Assembly: GCA_910584915.1 (NCBI GenBank) | Contig: CAJUDM010000009.1 | Location: 1 to 64,000, forward strand | Direction of reading: 5' to 3' | DNA: 64,000 nt | Origin: an uncultured Lachnospiraceae bacterium | GTDB lineage: Bacteria; Bacillota; Clostridia; Lachnospirales; Lachnospiraceae | In this document: one piece after another, positions 33,589-42,817 of the stretch | Layout: each line of letters begins with the position of its first letter | How positions within the stretch are numbered: position 1 is the stretch's first letter | Notes under the pieces: generated by a model | Told to the model about the DNA's origin: nothing | What the model saw: only the letters and a program-made list of their open reading frames with translations | Databases searched by the model: none | Translations under genes and position numbers: made by a program

Positions 33589-35334
33589 ATGAGCGAAAAG
33601 GAACAGAAAAAGAAAGAGAAGGAATTGAAAAACGGCAAAACCGGCGTGGCAGAGCCGGAGGATGCGGCGTGCCGGACGGAGCAGGAAATAGACGGGCAGA
33701 ATACAGGCAGCCTGCCAGGCGCACAGCGTGCAGAAAACCGGCATGAGTACGGCCGGCCCGGGGGACAGGGTGCGCCGGATCAGACCGGATACGGTAATCC
33801 CGGAGCACTGAATATGCCGGATCGACCGGAGCCCGGTAATCCCGGGATGCGGAATGCGTCGGACCAGCCGGGGTACGGTGGGCGCGGGATGCAGGGTCCG
33901 CAGGGGGGTTACGGCTATCAGAACCCCTATCAGAATTACTGGCAGAACCAGAGATATTACGGGAATGACTACAGCAGAAGGGACTGGAACGGTTACAACA
34001 ATTATCCGAATCAGAATTATGGCAATGTGTCTCAGGGGAACCCATACGGCTGGCAACAGGGGAATTATACTGCCCATGGAGGAGCCGGAAGCGGTGACAA
34101 CGGGGAGAAGAAGCCGGGCAAAAAGAAAAAAGCGCTGGCGGTAATGGGGATCACGGCCCTTTTGGCGCTCTGTGCGGGCGCAGTCTGTTTTGCGGTATAT
34201 ATGTGGGGCGATGGCCGGAGTGAGGAGGTGCAGCAGGCTGCGGCACAGCCGCAGGATCCCAAGATCAGCCAGGTGGATCTGGATGCCCCGGAGGAAGGCG
34301 GGCAGGAGGAAGCCTTAAAGCCTTCACAGGGTAGCCTGACAGATGTGTCAGATCTTGTGGAGAGGATCATGCCCTCTGTGGTCAGCGTCAATGCGGTCTA
34401 CACTTACAGCAGTTACTACTGGGACAATGAGAAATATGACGGAGGCGGCTCCGGTTTTATCATCGGAGAAAATGAGACGGAACTTCTGATCGCCACAAAT
34501 TCTCATGTGGTGGCGGATTCCGAGGACCTCACGGTGGCGTTTGTGGATGAGACGAAGGCGGATGCCATGGTGAAGGGGTATGACAATGACCTGGATGTGG
34601 CGGTCATCGCTGTCCGTCTTCAGGATATTTCGGAGGAGACAAAAAAAGCGATCGCTGTTGCGAGGCTCGGGGATTCCACTGCTTTAAAGGCGGGACAGGC
34701 GGTGATATCCATCGGAAACGCGCTGCTCTTAGGGCAGTCTGTGACAACGGGTATTATCAGTGCGACAAACGCGCCGGTGGGCGGCGGCTATGATGAGATG
34801 GGAAACCAGTACGGATCTGACGACCGTGTTATGATCCAGACGACGGCGATCATGAACCCGGGGTGTTCCGGCGGCGTGCTGATCAATTCGGCAGGCGAGG
34901 TCATAGGCATCAATACGATGACGATCAGTGCGATCGATGTGGAGGGAATGTGCTATGCGATCCCGATCTCCGACGCGATCCCGATACTGGACAATCTGAA
35001 AATGAGGGAGATCCGGGAAAGGCTGAAGGAGGAAGACAGCGGTTTTCTCGGCATCAGCTGCTCTGATGTGGAGCGAAGGGAAGCTGAGGAATACGGTATA
35101 CCGGACGGCGTATATGTGCGGGAGGCGGAAGAGGACGGCCCTGCGGATAAAGCGGGTATCCGGAAGGGCGATGTCATTGTGGCGCTGAACGAAGTGAAGG
35201 TGGGCACGATGAATGAGCTGTCGGAGATGCTGCGGTATTATCCGGTGGGAGAGATCGTGGATGTGGAGATCATGCGTTATGAGGACGGAGACTACCAGTC
35301 GCAGATCGTCAGCGTGAAACTGGGGAGAAAGTAA
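33589..35334 (+). CDS. HtrA/DegP-type membrane serine protease with one PDZ domain
   Basis: The 581-residue protein has a hydrophilic cytoplasmic region rich in Gly, Asn, Gln and Tyr (about residues 40-165). One membrane helix follows (ALAVMGITALLALCAGAVCFAVYMW), then a trypsin-like domain with TNSHVVADS (His), DNDLDVAVI (Asp) and NPGCSGGVLIN (Ser). The PDZ domain is LGISCSDVERREA to the C-terminus. The loop before the nucleophile is GCSGG instead of the usual GNSGG. It likely degrades misfolded exported proteins. The start ATG 33589 has GGGAAG upstream. Confidence 0.9.
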   Translation: MSEKEQKKKEKELKNGKTGVAEPEDAACRTEQEIDGQNTGSLPGAQRAENRHEYGRPGGQGAPDQTGYGNPGALNMPDRPEPGNPGMRNASDQPGYGGRGMQGPQGGYGYQNPYQNYWQNQRYYGNDYSRRDWNGYNNYPNQNYGNVSQGNPYGWQQGNYTAHGGAGSGDNGEKKPGKKKKALAVMGITALLALCAGAVCFAVYMWGDGRSEEVQQAAAQPQDPKISQVDLDAPEEGGQEEALKPSQGSLTDVSDLVERIMPSVVSVNAVYTYSSYYWDNEKYDGGGSGFIIGENETELLIATNSHVVADSEDLTVAFVDETKADAMVKGYDNDLDVAVIAVRLQDISEETKKAIAVARLGDSTALKAGQAVISIGNALLLGQSVTTGIISATNAPVGGGYDEMGNQYGSDDRVMIQTTAIMNPGCSGGVLINSAGEVIGINTMTISAIDVEGMCYAIPISDAIPILDNLKMREIRERLKEEDSGFLGISCSDVERREAEEYGIPDGVYVREAEEDGPADKAGIRKGDVIVALNEVKVGTMNELSEMLRYYPVGEIVDVEIMRYEDGDYQSQIVSVKLGRK

Positions 35335-35505
35335 AAGAACTGGAAAACAGCGGATCTCCGGGAAGCGGAATAGAAAATAACGGAACCGTCAGGTGAAGTT
35401 ATTTGATACTTCTCTATTTGCATCAGCAGATGGAGAAGGTTTCCGTTATTGCAGTAACAGCAGAATGTGATGCCGGAAGACAATGAAACTGGAATAGGAG
35501 AAACT

Positions 35506-37095
35506 ATGTCGGATTACGATAATCATAAAAATGGAAATGATGACGGGCAGGGCGGTTATGAGGATGTGTGCTTTATCTGCCACAGGCCTGAGAGCAAGGC
35601 GGGCAGAATGTTTAAACTGCCGAACAATATCTGTGTCTGTGATGACTGCATGCACAAGACAATGGATTCCATGAGCCAGTTTAATTTTCAGGGGATGATG
35701 CCGCCATTTTACGATCTGAACGGAATGACGGGCGGCGCGGGCACGGGAAAGCCTGCCGCGCAGGACAAAAAGCCGGAGGACGGCAGCAGTGATGCGGGGA
35801 GCGCGGAAAACGGCGATGAGAAAGAGCCGCCGGCGGATGGCGGGGACGGACAGGATGGGGAAAATACCCCCAAAATACCCCGGGGCTTTCCAAACATCAG
35901 CTTTATCAATCTCTCGGATCTCCAGAATCTGAGCGGTGTCCCCAACAGGCAGAAGATCAAAAAGAAAAAAGAGGGCGAGAAATCAAAGCCCGTGATCAAT
36001 ATAGGCGATATTCCGGCGCCCCACAAGATCAAAGCACAGCTGGATGAGTATGTGGTGGGGCAGGAACATGCAAAAAAAGTGATCTCCGTCGCGGTCTATA
36101 ACCACTATAAACGTGTGGCGACTGGAACCATGGACGATATCGAGATCGAGAAATCCAATATGCTGATGATCGGGCCTACGGGCTGCGGCAAGACTTATCT
36201 GGTGAAGACGCTGGCAAGGCTTTTGGATGTGCCGCTTGCGATCGCGGATGCCACTTCTCTGACGGAAGCGGGCTATATCGGTGATGATATTGAGAGCGTG
36301 ATCACGAAACTCCTTGCGGCGGCGGACAACGATGTGGAGAAGGCGGAGACCGGTATTGTTTTTATCGATGAGATTGACAAGATCGCCAAAAAGAAAAATA
36401 CCAACTCGCGGGATGTGAGCGGGGAGTCGGTGCAGCAGGGGCTTTTGAAGCTTCTGGAAGGCGCCGAGGTGGAAGTGCCGGTGGGGGCGAACAGCAAAAA
36501 TGCCATGGTGCCTCTTGCCACGGTCAACACGAAAAACATTCTGTTTATCTGTGGCGGCGCTTTTCCCGGGCTGGAGGAAGTGATCAAGCAACGCCTCACC
36601 AAGCAGACCGGCATCGGCTATCAGGCTGAATTGAAGGACAAGTTTGACAAAGATAAAAATATCCACAGCAAAGTGACTGTGGAGGATGTGCGCAAATATG
36701 GCATGATCCCGGAGTTTATCGGGCGTCTGCCGATTCTTTTTACGCTGGACGGGCTGAACAGGGAGGCGCTGGTAAAGATATTGAAAGAGCCGAAGAACGC
36801 TATTTTAAAACAGTATCAGAAGCTTCTCGAGCTGGATGAGGTGAAACTGGAGTTTGACGAGGGCTCTCTGGAGGCGATCGCGGAAAAAGCGCTGAAAAAA
36901 GAGACCGGGGCGAGAGCGCTGCGGGCTTTGATCGAAGAATTTATGCTGGATATCATGTATGAGATACCCAAGGATGACAATATCGGCAGGGTGACGATCA
37001 CAAGGGAGTATATTGAGGGCACGGGCGGACCGGTTATTGATATCAGAAGTAATTCGGTGCAGCGGATCGAGGATCTGAATGAAGTGAAAGAATAA
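35506..37095 (+). CDS. ClpX-like AAA+ unfoldase, extended variant
   Basis: The 529-residue protein is about 100 longer than usual ClpX. The N-terminal zinc-binding domain has CFIC and CVCDDC. An Asp/Gly/Pro-rich linker (about residues 55-135) precedes the AAA+ core: Walker A GPTGCGKT (usual GPTGSGKT), pore-loop TEAGYIGDD (usual GYVGED), Walker B VFIDEIDKIAKK, and TGARALRALIEEFMLDIMYEIP at the end. Where ClpX has the ClpP-docking IGF loop, this has GIGYQAE. No clpP or tig gene is adjacent, so it may be a second ClpX paralogue. AGGAG (35496-35500) fixes ATG 35506. Confidence 0.88.
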   Translation: MSDYDNHKNGNDDGQGGYEDVCFICHRPESKAGRMFKLPNNICVCDDCMHKTMDSMSQFNFQGMMPPFYDLNGMTGGAGTGKPAAQDKKPEDGSSDAGSAENGDEKEPPADGGDGQDGENTPKIPRGFPNISFINLSDLQNLSGVPNRQKIKKKKEGEKSKPVINIGDIPAPHKIKAQLDEYVVGQEHAKKVISVAVYNHYKRVATGTMDDIEIEKSNMLMIGPTGCGKTYLVKTLARLLDVPLAIADATSLTEAGYIGDDIESVITKLLAAADNDVEKAETGIVFIDEIDKIAKKKNTNSRDVSGESVQQGLLKLLEGAEVEVPVGANSKNAMVPLATVNTKNILFICGGAFPGLEEVIKQRLTKQTGIGYQAELKDKFDKDKNIHSKVTVEDVRKYGMIPEFIGRLPILFTLDGLNREALVKILKEPKNAILKQYQKLLELDEVKLEFDEGSLEAIAEKALKKETGARALRALIEEFMLDIMYEIPKDDNIGRVTITREYIEGTGGPVIDIRSNSVQRIEDLNEVKE

Positions 37096-37489
37096 TGCGG
37101 CAGATGGCAGTCTGTATTTAAAACAAATAGGAATCTGACAAACGGATAAGGCGGGGCGTATAAGACCTGCCTTTCCTGTTTCACGGAAAAATGCATCCTG
37201 TGAAACCAAAGCGTTTCGCGGAAGATGCGTACTCTGCATTCAGAGAATATGGATGCTGACCGTTCGGCATAAGATCCGGAGAATGTGCAAAAAACGGGAT
37301 ATGCACCTGCCGGGTGCGGAATTTCCAATCCTGTTTGGTAGTCTGCAACCGAAAAACAGGGTAGGATATAAGTGCTTTGGCGGAGCGATACGGGAAATAA
37401 GGCATACTGGAAAAGCTCTGCGGAAAAATAAACGTGCGGGAGGCTGTATCTTAAAACGGTTATCCGACAGGCACAGGAAAGAGGACAAA

Positions 37490-38464
37490 ATGATATTGGC
37501 AGAAAAAATTATGACACTGCGCAAAAGGTTTAACTGGTCCCAGGAGGAGCTGGCGGAAAAACTGGATATCTCCAGACAGTCCGTCTCCAAATGGGAGGTG
37601 GGGGCTACGATACCGGATCTGGATAAGATATTGAAGATGAGCGAGATCTTCGGTGTCAGCACAGACTATCTTCTGAAGGATGAGATAGAGGAGGCGGGGC
37701 TTTCCGGCGGGAAGGATATGCCGGAGGGACGGGTCGTGTCGGTGGAGGAGGCGAACGCCTTCATGAATGTTTCACAGGAGGTCTGCGGCAGGATCGCGGC
37801 GGCAATCTCCCTTTTTATCTTAAGCCCGGTAACCCTTTTACAGCTTGCGGCGCTGTCGGAGGCGGGAAGGATATCGGAGGATAGGGCGTCGGGGGTCGGC
37901 ATCGCTGTTGTGCTGCTGTTTGTGGCGGCGGGCGTGGCGATCTGTATCTATAACGGTATGAAACTGGAAAAATACAAATATCTGGAGAGCGAGCAGTTCT
38001 CTCTGCAGTATGGTGTTGAGGGTATTGTGGAGAAACGGAAGAGTGGCTTTGCTGATAAATTCAGGATTTCCGTAATAACCGGCATTGTACTGTGCATTGT
38101 AGGCGCGATACCGCTGATGATTGCGGCGGCGTTTTCGGGGGATGACCTGATGATGGTAATCGGCGTTAACATTTTGCTGATCTTTGTTGCGGCAGGCGTG
38201 CATTTTATCGTCAGAGCCGGAGTGGTTCAGAAAAGTTATGACAAATTGCTGCAGTGTGAGGAGTACACTGCGGAAAATAAGGAGGTGGAGAAGAAACTGT
38301 CTTATTTTCCAGGCAGCTATTGGCTGATCGTGACGGCTGTCTTTCTTGGATGTGGTTTTTATACGGGGGACTGGGGAAGGACAGCAGTGCTGACCTGGCC
38401 TGTGGCGGGGGTGTTGTTTGCGGCGATTTATGGGATTTTGAAGGCGGCGGTGCGGAGAAAATGA
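37490..38464 (+). CDS. XRE-family HTH protein with membrane helices
   Basis: The 324-residue protein has an N-terminal helix-turn-helix (FNWSQEELAEKLDISRQSVSKWEVGATIPDLDKI, residues 13-47). A linker and about six hydrophobic segments follow: IAAAISLFILSPVTLLQLAAL, VGIAVVLLFVAAGVAICIY, VITGIVLCIVGAIPLMIAAAF and three later ones. Such membrane-tethered XRE proteins are common in Clostridia and have no settled function. ATG 37490 is set by GAGGA (37481-37485). The gap 37096-37489 before it holds an open frame without family similarity and no obvious structure. Confidence 0.75.
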   Translation: MILAEKIMTLRKRFNWSQEELAEKLDISRQSVSKWEVGATIPDLDKILKMSEIFGVSTDYLLKDEIEEAGLSGGKDMPEGRVVSVEEANAFMNVSQEVCGRIAAAISLFILSPVTLLQLAALSEAGRISEDRASGVGIAVVLLFVAAGVAICIYNGMKLEKYKYLESEQFSLQYGVEGIVEKRKSGFADKFRISVITGIVLCIVGAIPLMIAAAFSGDDLMMVIGVNILLIFVAAGVHFIVRAGVVQKSYDKLLQCEEYTAENKEVEKKLSYFPGSYWLIVTAVFLGCGFYTGDWGRTAVLTWPVAGVLFAAIYGILKAAVRRK

Positions 38465-38545
38465 GCGTTTTCCATTTTATGCAGTTTGTGCCCCTGTGGT
38501 AAGTCCCTGTTTTGCGGGAGGCGTTTTTCAGTGAAATAAAAAAAG

Positions 38546-38580
38546 AATGCGGCGAAGGTGCTCTTTGCCGCATTTTTTTA
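38546..38580 (+). terminator. Rho-independent terminator
   Basis: ATGCGGCGAAG pairs with CTTTGCCGCAT with one unpaired base, followed by TTTTTTT. It ends the XRE-membrane gene transcript. Confidence 0.8.
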
Positions 38581-38586
38581 TACGCA

Positions 38587-38672
38587 GGTCCGTGCAGAGG
38601 GAATATGCCGCTAAGGCGGCGCACGGACCGCGCGGCGATTAAGGGAAGAAGGCTCTTCCCTGCCCGATTGTG
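38587..38672. repeat. Covarying structured repeat, copy A
   Basis: GGTCCGTGC (38587-38595) pairs with GCACGGACC (38621-38629), enclosing unpaired AGAGGGAATAT and the hairpin GCCGC-TAAG-GCGGC. Then GCGGCGATTA, a second hairpin GGGAAGA-AGGC-TCTTCCC, and GCCCGATTG. This is the most regular of the three copies. Confidence 0.7.
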
Positions 38673-38721
38673 ACCGCCGGTGAAGCCGTTGGCTGCCTGC
38701 GTGTTAAAATGAACATTTTTC

Positions 38722-39042
38722 TCAGAACGGCATATTATCCGGATCGGGCGCACTGCGTTCTCCGGTTTCCAATGCCCTGATGGCAGCCATGTCCTCTTCG
38801 TCCAGACAGAAGTTAAAGATGTCAAAGTTTTCTTTCATGCGGGAAACATTCACGGATTTCGGTATCACAATGATCCCTCTCTGATAATTCCACCGCAGAG
38901 CAACCTGGGCAACAATGAATATTCCAACCCGGATCAGATCCGGATATGTAACATACATTGGCATCGCCCCCCTTTCTTTCGTCTGGAGAGGACAGCCCCT
39001 CCGTAAACAGAGGGTAGCCGCCCTGGCTCTCTGGTTTTCCAA
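38722..39042 (-). pseudogene. C-terminal fragment of an aldo/keto reductase
   Basis: About 64 residues match the C-terminus of aldo/keto reductases: VAQVALRWNYQRGIIVIPKS, ENFDIFNFCLDEEDMAAI and a DPDNMPF end. Nothing upstream encodes the TIM barrel with its Asp/Tyr/Lys/His catalytic set. The part before IVAQVALRW shows no family similarity and the presumed start lacks a ribosome binding site. This is a remnant; the fragment proper covers about 38725-38930. Confidence 0.75.
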
Positions 39043-39289
39043 TACCGGGATTACAGCATATCAATTAATCTGCACACAATATCTTTTTTCGATGCCAAAT
39101 TCCCTGTTATATAATGATATTATCTTTTAAATTTTTAAGAAGATATGAGATATTCACTTCTGGTTTTGAAATGTTAATAAAAAAGAACTGAAAAATAAAA
39201 ATTCTACAGGCAGAAATAGACTAAAATACATAATAAAATTTGTGCAAATTGCTGAAAAATAGTATATTTAAAAGAAAGCATTGTAAAAC

Positions 39290-39318
39290 TTGACGACATC
39301 ATGTATGATGTGTAAAAA
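39290..39318 (+). promoter_or_regulatory. Promoter and overlapping operator of the sulfate-ester operon
   Basis: TTGACG (39290-39295) and TAAAAA (39313-39318) are spaced by 17 bases. The spacer is filled by the inverted repeat ACATCAT-GT-ATGATGT (39296-39311), so a bound repressor would cover the promoter. The ROK regulators of the locus are candidates. The rest of the gap 39043-39289 is AT-rich with no gene. Confidence 0.6.
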
Positions 39319-39357
39319 GCTACTTATTAAAACATGTTAAAAAAGTGGAGGAGAGAG

Positions 39358-40389
39358 ATGATGAAACGTTCTGTTTTTTGCGGAGTAAAAGATATAAGGA
39401 CGGAAAATGCCGGGCTGCCTCCGATCAGGGAGGATGAGATTCTTGTGGAGGTGAAAGCGTGCGGCGTGTGCGGTACGGATGTGCATATTTACCACGGGGA
39501 GAAGGGCTCTGCGGAGGTATCGGCGCCGGTAGTTTTGGGACATGAGTTTTCAGGAGTGGTTGCTGAGATTGGAAAAAATGCAGGAAGTTTTAAAAAGGGC
39601 GATAAAGTGACGGTGGATCCCAATATTTACTGCGGGAAATGCCGGTACTGCAGGAACGGAAAAAAGCAGCTCTGTGAGTCCCTGCAGGCGATCGGGGTGA
39701 ACAGGGATGGCGGTTTCCAGGAATACTGTGTTGTTCCGGAAAGCCAGGCGTTCCTTCTGGGGGAGCATGTGGATTTTGAGGAGGGTGCTATGGCGGAACC
39801 GGTGGCGTGCTGTCTGCACGGTATTGAAAATATCGAAATACGGGAAGGAGATACAGTGTGTGTGATAGGAGGCGGAGCGATCGGGCTGATCATGGTGCAG
39901 CTTGCCAGACTGAGGGGGGCGTCGAAGGTTGTCCTGAGTGAACCTGTCGAGATGCGGAGAAAGATCGGGTTGAAGATCGGTGCGGACGCGGCGGTGGATC
40001 CGACGGAGGGCGATCTGAAAGGACAACTCAGGGCGGCGGCCGGCACGGACCAGATGGATGTGGTGATCGAGTGCGCGGGCAGGCCGGCGGCGACGAGACA
40101 GGCGTTTGAGATCGCCGGAAAAGGAGCAAATATACTGCTCTTCAGCGTTCCCTCAGAGAACGCTGAATTTCCGCTCCGCCTGTTTGATGTATACCAGAAG
40201 GAACTGAAGATATCCGGTTCTTTCATCAATCCCGACACACATTTGCGGGCAGTGCAGCTGATCAACAGCGGGAAACTTCAGCTGAGGCCGATCATTACAC
40301 ACAGATATGGCCTGGAACAGGTGAGCGAGGCAATACAGATGCAAATATCAGATAATTCTGTGAAAGTTATTGTCATTTCTGAAAAATAA
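39358..40389 (+). CDS. Zinc-dependent medium-chain dehydrogenase (sorbitol/threonine dehydrogenase-like)
   Basis: The 343-residue protein has the MDR layout: catalytic zinc Cys in KACGVCGTDVHIYHG, GHEFSGVV, structural zinc cysteines in CGKCRYCRNGKKQLC, and a Rossmann domain with VIGGGAIGLIMVQLARLRGA. It oxidises a secondary alcohol or polyol with NAD(P). GGAGGAGAG precedes ATG 39358 (39361 also possible). It is the first gene of the sulfate-ester operon and likely handles the alcohol freed by the sulfatase; the substrate is inferred only. Confidence 0.88.
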   Translation: MMKRSVFCGVKDIRTENAGLPPIREDEILVEVKACGVCGTDVHIYHGEKGSAEVSAPVVLGHEFSGVVAEIGKNAGSFKKGDKVTVDPNIYCGKCRYCRNGKKQLCESLQAIGVNRDGGFQEYCVVPESQAFLLGEHVDFEEGAMAEPVACCLHGIENIEIREGDTVCVIGGGAIGLIMVQLARLRGASKVVLSEPVEMRRKIGLKIGADAAVDPTEGDLKGQLRAAAGTDQMDVVIECAGRPAATRQAFEIAGKGANILLFSVPSENAEFPLRLFDVYQKELKISGSFINPDTHLRAVQLINSGKLQLRPIITHRYGLEQVSEAIQMQISDNSVKVIVISEK

Positions 40390-40409
40390 AAAGAAATTTA
40401 AATAAGTAC

Positions 40410-40438
40410 TTGCAATTTAATCACTTTTGAATTATACT
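40410..40438 (+). promoter_or_regulatory. Internal promoter before the second dehydrogenase gene
   Basis: TTGCAA (40410-40415) and TATACT (40433-40438) are spaced by 17 bases in the 93-base AT-rich gap after the first dehydrogenase gene. Confidence 0.5.
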
Positions 40439-40482
40439 TTAATAAAATAATTTATAAAAGAATAATACAAAAGGAGGGAGAT

Positions 40483-41508
40483 ATGCTTCAGCAGATAATG
40501 ACAGAACCAGGGAATATCGAGTTCCGTGAGATACCTGTGCCTGAACCAAAGACAGGGGAAGTGCTTGTTAAGATCATGAAGATCGGAATCTGCGGTTCCG
40601 ATATCCATGTTTATCACGGAACACACCCGTTTACAAGCTATCCTGTCACGCAGGGCCATGAGGTGGCGGGGGAGATTGTAAAACTGGGAGAAAATGTGAA
40701 GGGACTTTCTGTGGGGCGGAAGGTGACAATAGAACCCCAGGTGACCTGCGGGACATGCTATCTGTGCCGGCACGGAAAGTATAATCTCTGTGAAGAACTG
40801 AAAGTGATGGGATTTCAGACTACGGGAGTTGCATCGGAATATTTTGCGGTGGATGCGGGCAAAGTGACGCTTCTCCCGGATGAGATGAGTTATGACGAGG
40901 GTGCTATGATCGAACCTCTCGCAGTCGCGGTACATGCAGTAAACCAGTCGTGGGGGGTAGAGGATAAAAATGTGGTAGTCATCGGAGCGGGGCCTATAGG
41001 AAATCTGGTTGCCCAGACAGCCAGGGCAAAGGGGGCGAAAGGAGTCCTGATTTCTGATGTCAGCGGCCGCAGGCTGGAGATTGCGGAAGAATGCGGTATT
41101 GAACTTGTAGTAAATGCTAAAAACACAGATATGGGGGAAGCTATTCTTAAGTGCTTTGGTAAAGACAAGGCGGATATTATTTATGACTGCGCCGGGAATG
41201 ACATCTCTATGGGACAGGCGATAAAATATGCCAGAAAGGGAAGCCAGATCATACTGGTGGCTGTATTTGGAAAGATGGCAAATGTGGATCTTGCGGTTTT
41301 GAATGACCATGAGCTGGATCTCAATACGACTATGATGTACCGCCATGAAGATTATCTGGAGGCAATAAAACTGGTGAAGGAGGGGAAGATAAACCTAAAA
41401 AAGCTGATGTCAAATCATTTTCCTTTCAGGAAATACAAGGAAGCATATGAGTACATTGATGCAAACAGAGAGATCGCGATGAAGGTGTTGATCGATGTAC
41501 AAAAGTAA
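40483..41508 (+). CDS. Zinc-dependent medium-chain dehydrogenase, second
   Basis: The 341-residue MDR enzyme has the catalytic site KIGICGSDIHVYHG, QGHEVAGEIV, structural zinc set CGTCYLCRHGKYNLC and the Rossmann motif VIGAGPIGNLVAQTARAKGA. It shares the fold and rough length of the first dehydrogenase but has many differences, so it is a paralogue with its own substrate. AAAGGAGGGAG precedes ATG 40483. It lies directly upstream of the ABC transporter genes. Confidence 0.88.
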   Translation: MLQQIMTEPGNIEFREIPVPEPKTGEVLVKIMKIGICGSDIHVYHGTHPFTSYPVTQGHEVAGEIVKLGENVKGLSVGRKVTIEPQVTCGTCYLCRHGKYNLCEELKVMGFQTTGVASEYFAVDAGKVTLLPDEMSYDEGAMIEPLAVAVHAVNQSWGVEDKNVVVIGAGPIGNLVAQTARAKGAKGVLISDVSGRRLEIAEECGIELVVNAKNTDMGEAILKCFGKDKADIIYDCAGNDISMGQAIKYARKGSQIILVAVFGKMANVDLAVLNDHELDLNTTMMYRHEDYLEAIKLVKEGKINLKKLMSNHFPFRKYKEAYEYIDANREIAMKVLIDVQK

Positions 41509-41561
41509 GGGGTAACTTTTTTAATCATTTTCACAATATTAAGAGAAGGAGGAAGCAAAAA

Positions 41562-42734
41562 ATGATGAATGGAAAAGTTAAAAAATTGTTGGCAGTTATA
41601 TTGACGGTTGTGATGGGGGTATCTGTGGCTGCCTGTGGGAACAGCGGCGGGGAGGCGCAGGCACCGGAGGAAGCACAGACTGAGGCTCCTGCTGAGGAAG
41701 CTGTCCAGGAGCCGGAAGCGGAGGAACCCGAGGAAGAAACGGAAGCTGCTGAAGTGAAGATGCCCGAAGCGTCCGGGGAGAAACTGGTGATAGGAACGCT
41801 GGCAAACTGGGTAGGCCTTCCGGCGTGGTATGCTTACAAAGAAGGCTATTATGATGAGGTGGGCCTCGATGTGGAGATTGTGAACTTCGGTTCGCAGGGT
41901 ACACTGGTAAATGAGGCAATGGCGGCGGATGAATGTGATATTGCAGTTTCCGGTATGGCTTCTGTCTATGCGCTTTCCACTGGAATGTATACCTATATCG
42001 GCGATGGCTGCCTGACTATCAGCGGAGAAACCCTTTACTGCAGGCCGGACAGTGAAATTTATGCGACAGGCCCGGATGAAAACGGGGTTTACGGGAGCAG
42101 TGAGACTCTGAAAGATGCAGTTATCCTGGGACCCATGAACACAACTGCGCAGATGAATGCGATCGCATACATGTCCTACTTTGGATATGATGCAACACAG
42201 TTTACTTTTACAAATCTGGATTATTCATCGGGGCTTGCGGCATTTGAATCCGGGGAAGGCGATCTGATCGCAGTGAATCCCACCTATGCTGCTTATCTTG
42301 AATCTGACGGGTTTGTGAGAGCGGCGGATTATACACAGATATCAGATCAGGATATCATTGATGCTGTCTATTGCCAGAATGAACTGATCGAGGAGAGAAG
42401 CGGAGATGTGGAACTGTTCCTGTACTGCTATTACAAAGCGTGTGAAGATATGCTGAACAACCAGGACAACAGGGTGGCGGTAGCCTATGAATGGTATGTG
42501 GGCGAAGGCCTTGAGTACGATGAGCAGGATGTGATCGACGAGTGCAGCCTGAAGAGTTATTTTACATTGGATACCGTGGATGCAGGAGAATATAAGCTGG
42601 GTGGATTTATGGAATTTGCGGGAGAGTTCCTCCTCTCCAATGACAAGGTTACGAAAGAGGATCTGGAAAATGTGAAGGCGAGTATTGACAACAGTTATAT
42701 TTCCTCTGTCAAGGAATGGGCGGCAGCCAAGTAG
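41562..42734 (+). CDS. NitT/TauT-type ABC substrate-binding lipoprotein
   Basis: The 390-residue protein has a lipoprotein signal (LAVILTVVMGVSVAAC, cysteine near residue 26), an acidic linker to about residue 65, and a NMT1/THI5-like domain: LVIGTLANWVGLPAWYAYKEGYYDEVGLDVEIV, then GTLVNEAMAADECDIAVSGMA. This family binds sulfonates, nitrate or pyrimidine precursors. With a sulfatase at the operon's end, an organosulfate is a reasonable guess. GAAGGAGG precedes ATG 41562. A hairpin (42754-42782) follows. Confidence 0.85.
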   Translation: MMNGKVKKLLAVILTVVMGVSVAACGNSGGEAQAPEEAQTEAPAEEAVQEPEAEEPEEETEAAEVKMPEASGEKLVIGTLANWVGLPAWYAYKEGYYDEVGLDVEIVNFGSQGTLVNEAMAADECDIAVSGMASVYALSTGMYTYIGDGCLTISGETLYCRPDSEIYATGPDENGVYGSSETLKDAVILGPMNTTAQMNAIAYMSYFGYDATQFTFTNLDYSSGLAAFESGEGDLIAVNPTYAAYLESDGFVRAADYTQISDQDIIDAVYCQNELIEERSGDVELFLYCYYKACEDMLNNQDNRVAVAYEWYVGEGLEYDEQDVIDECSLKSYFTLDTVDAGEYKLGGFMEFAGEFLLSNDKVTKEDLENVKASIDNSYISSVKEWAAAK

Positions 42735-42753
42735 GATGACGCGGAGTATCACC

Positions 42754-42782
42754 CTCCCGCATGGAAAAGATGCATGCGGGAG
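42754..42782 (+). terminator. Hairpin after the SBP gene
   Basis: CTCCCGCATG (42754-42763) pairs with CATGCGGGAG (42773-42782). An outer pair TATCAC (42747-42752) and GTGATA (42790-42795) extends it. The weak T-run (GTTTTG) suggests partial termination or message protection. Confidence 0.55.
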
Positions 42783-42817
42783 CGGTTTTGTGATAAAGAG
42801 GAAAGTTGGAGATATGG

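Noticed and set aside
37253..37489. Longer N-terminus for the XRE membrane protein
   Set aside because: Residues before ATG 37490 have no family similarity, and GAGGA sits correctly before 37490.
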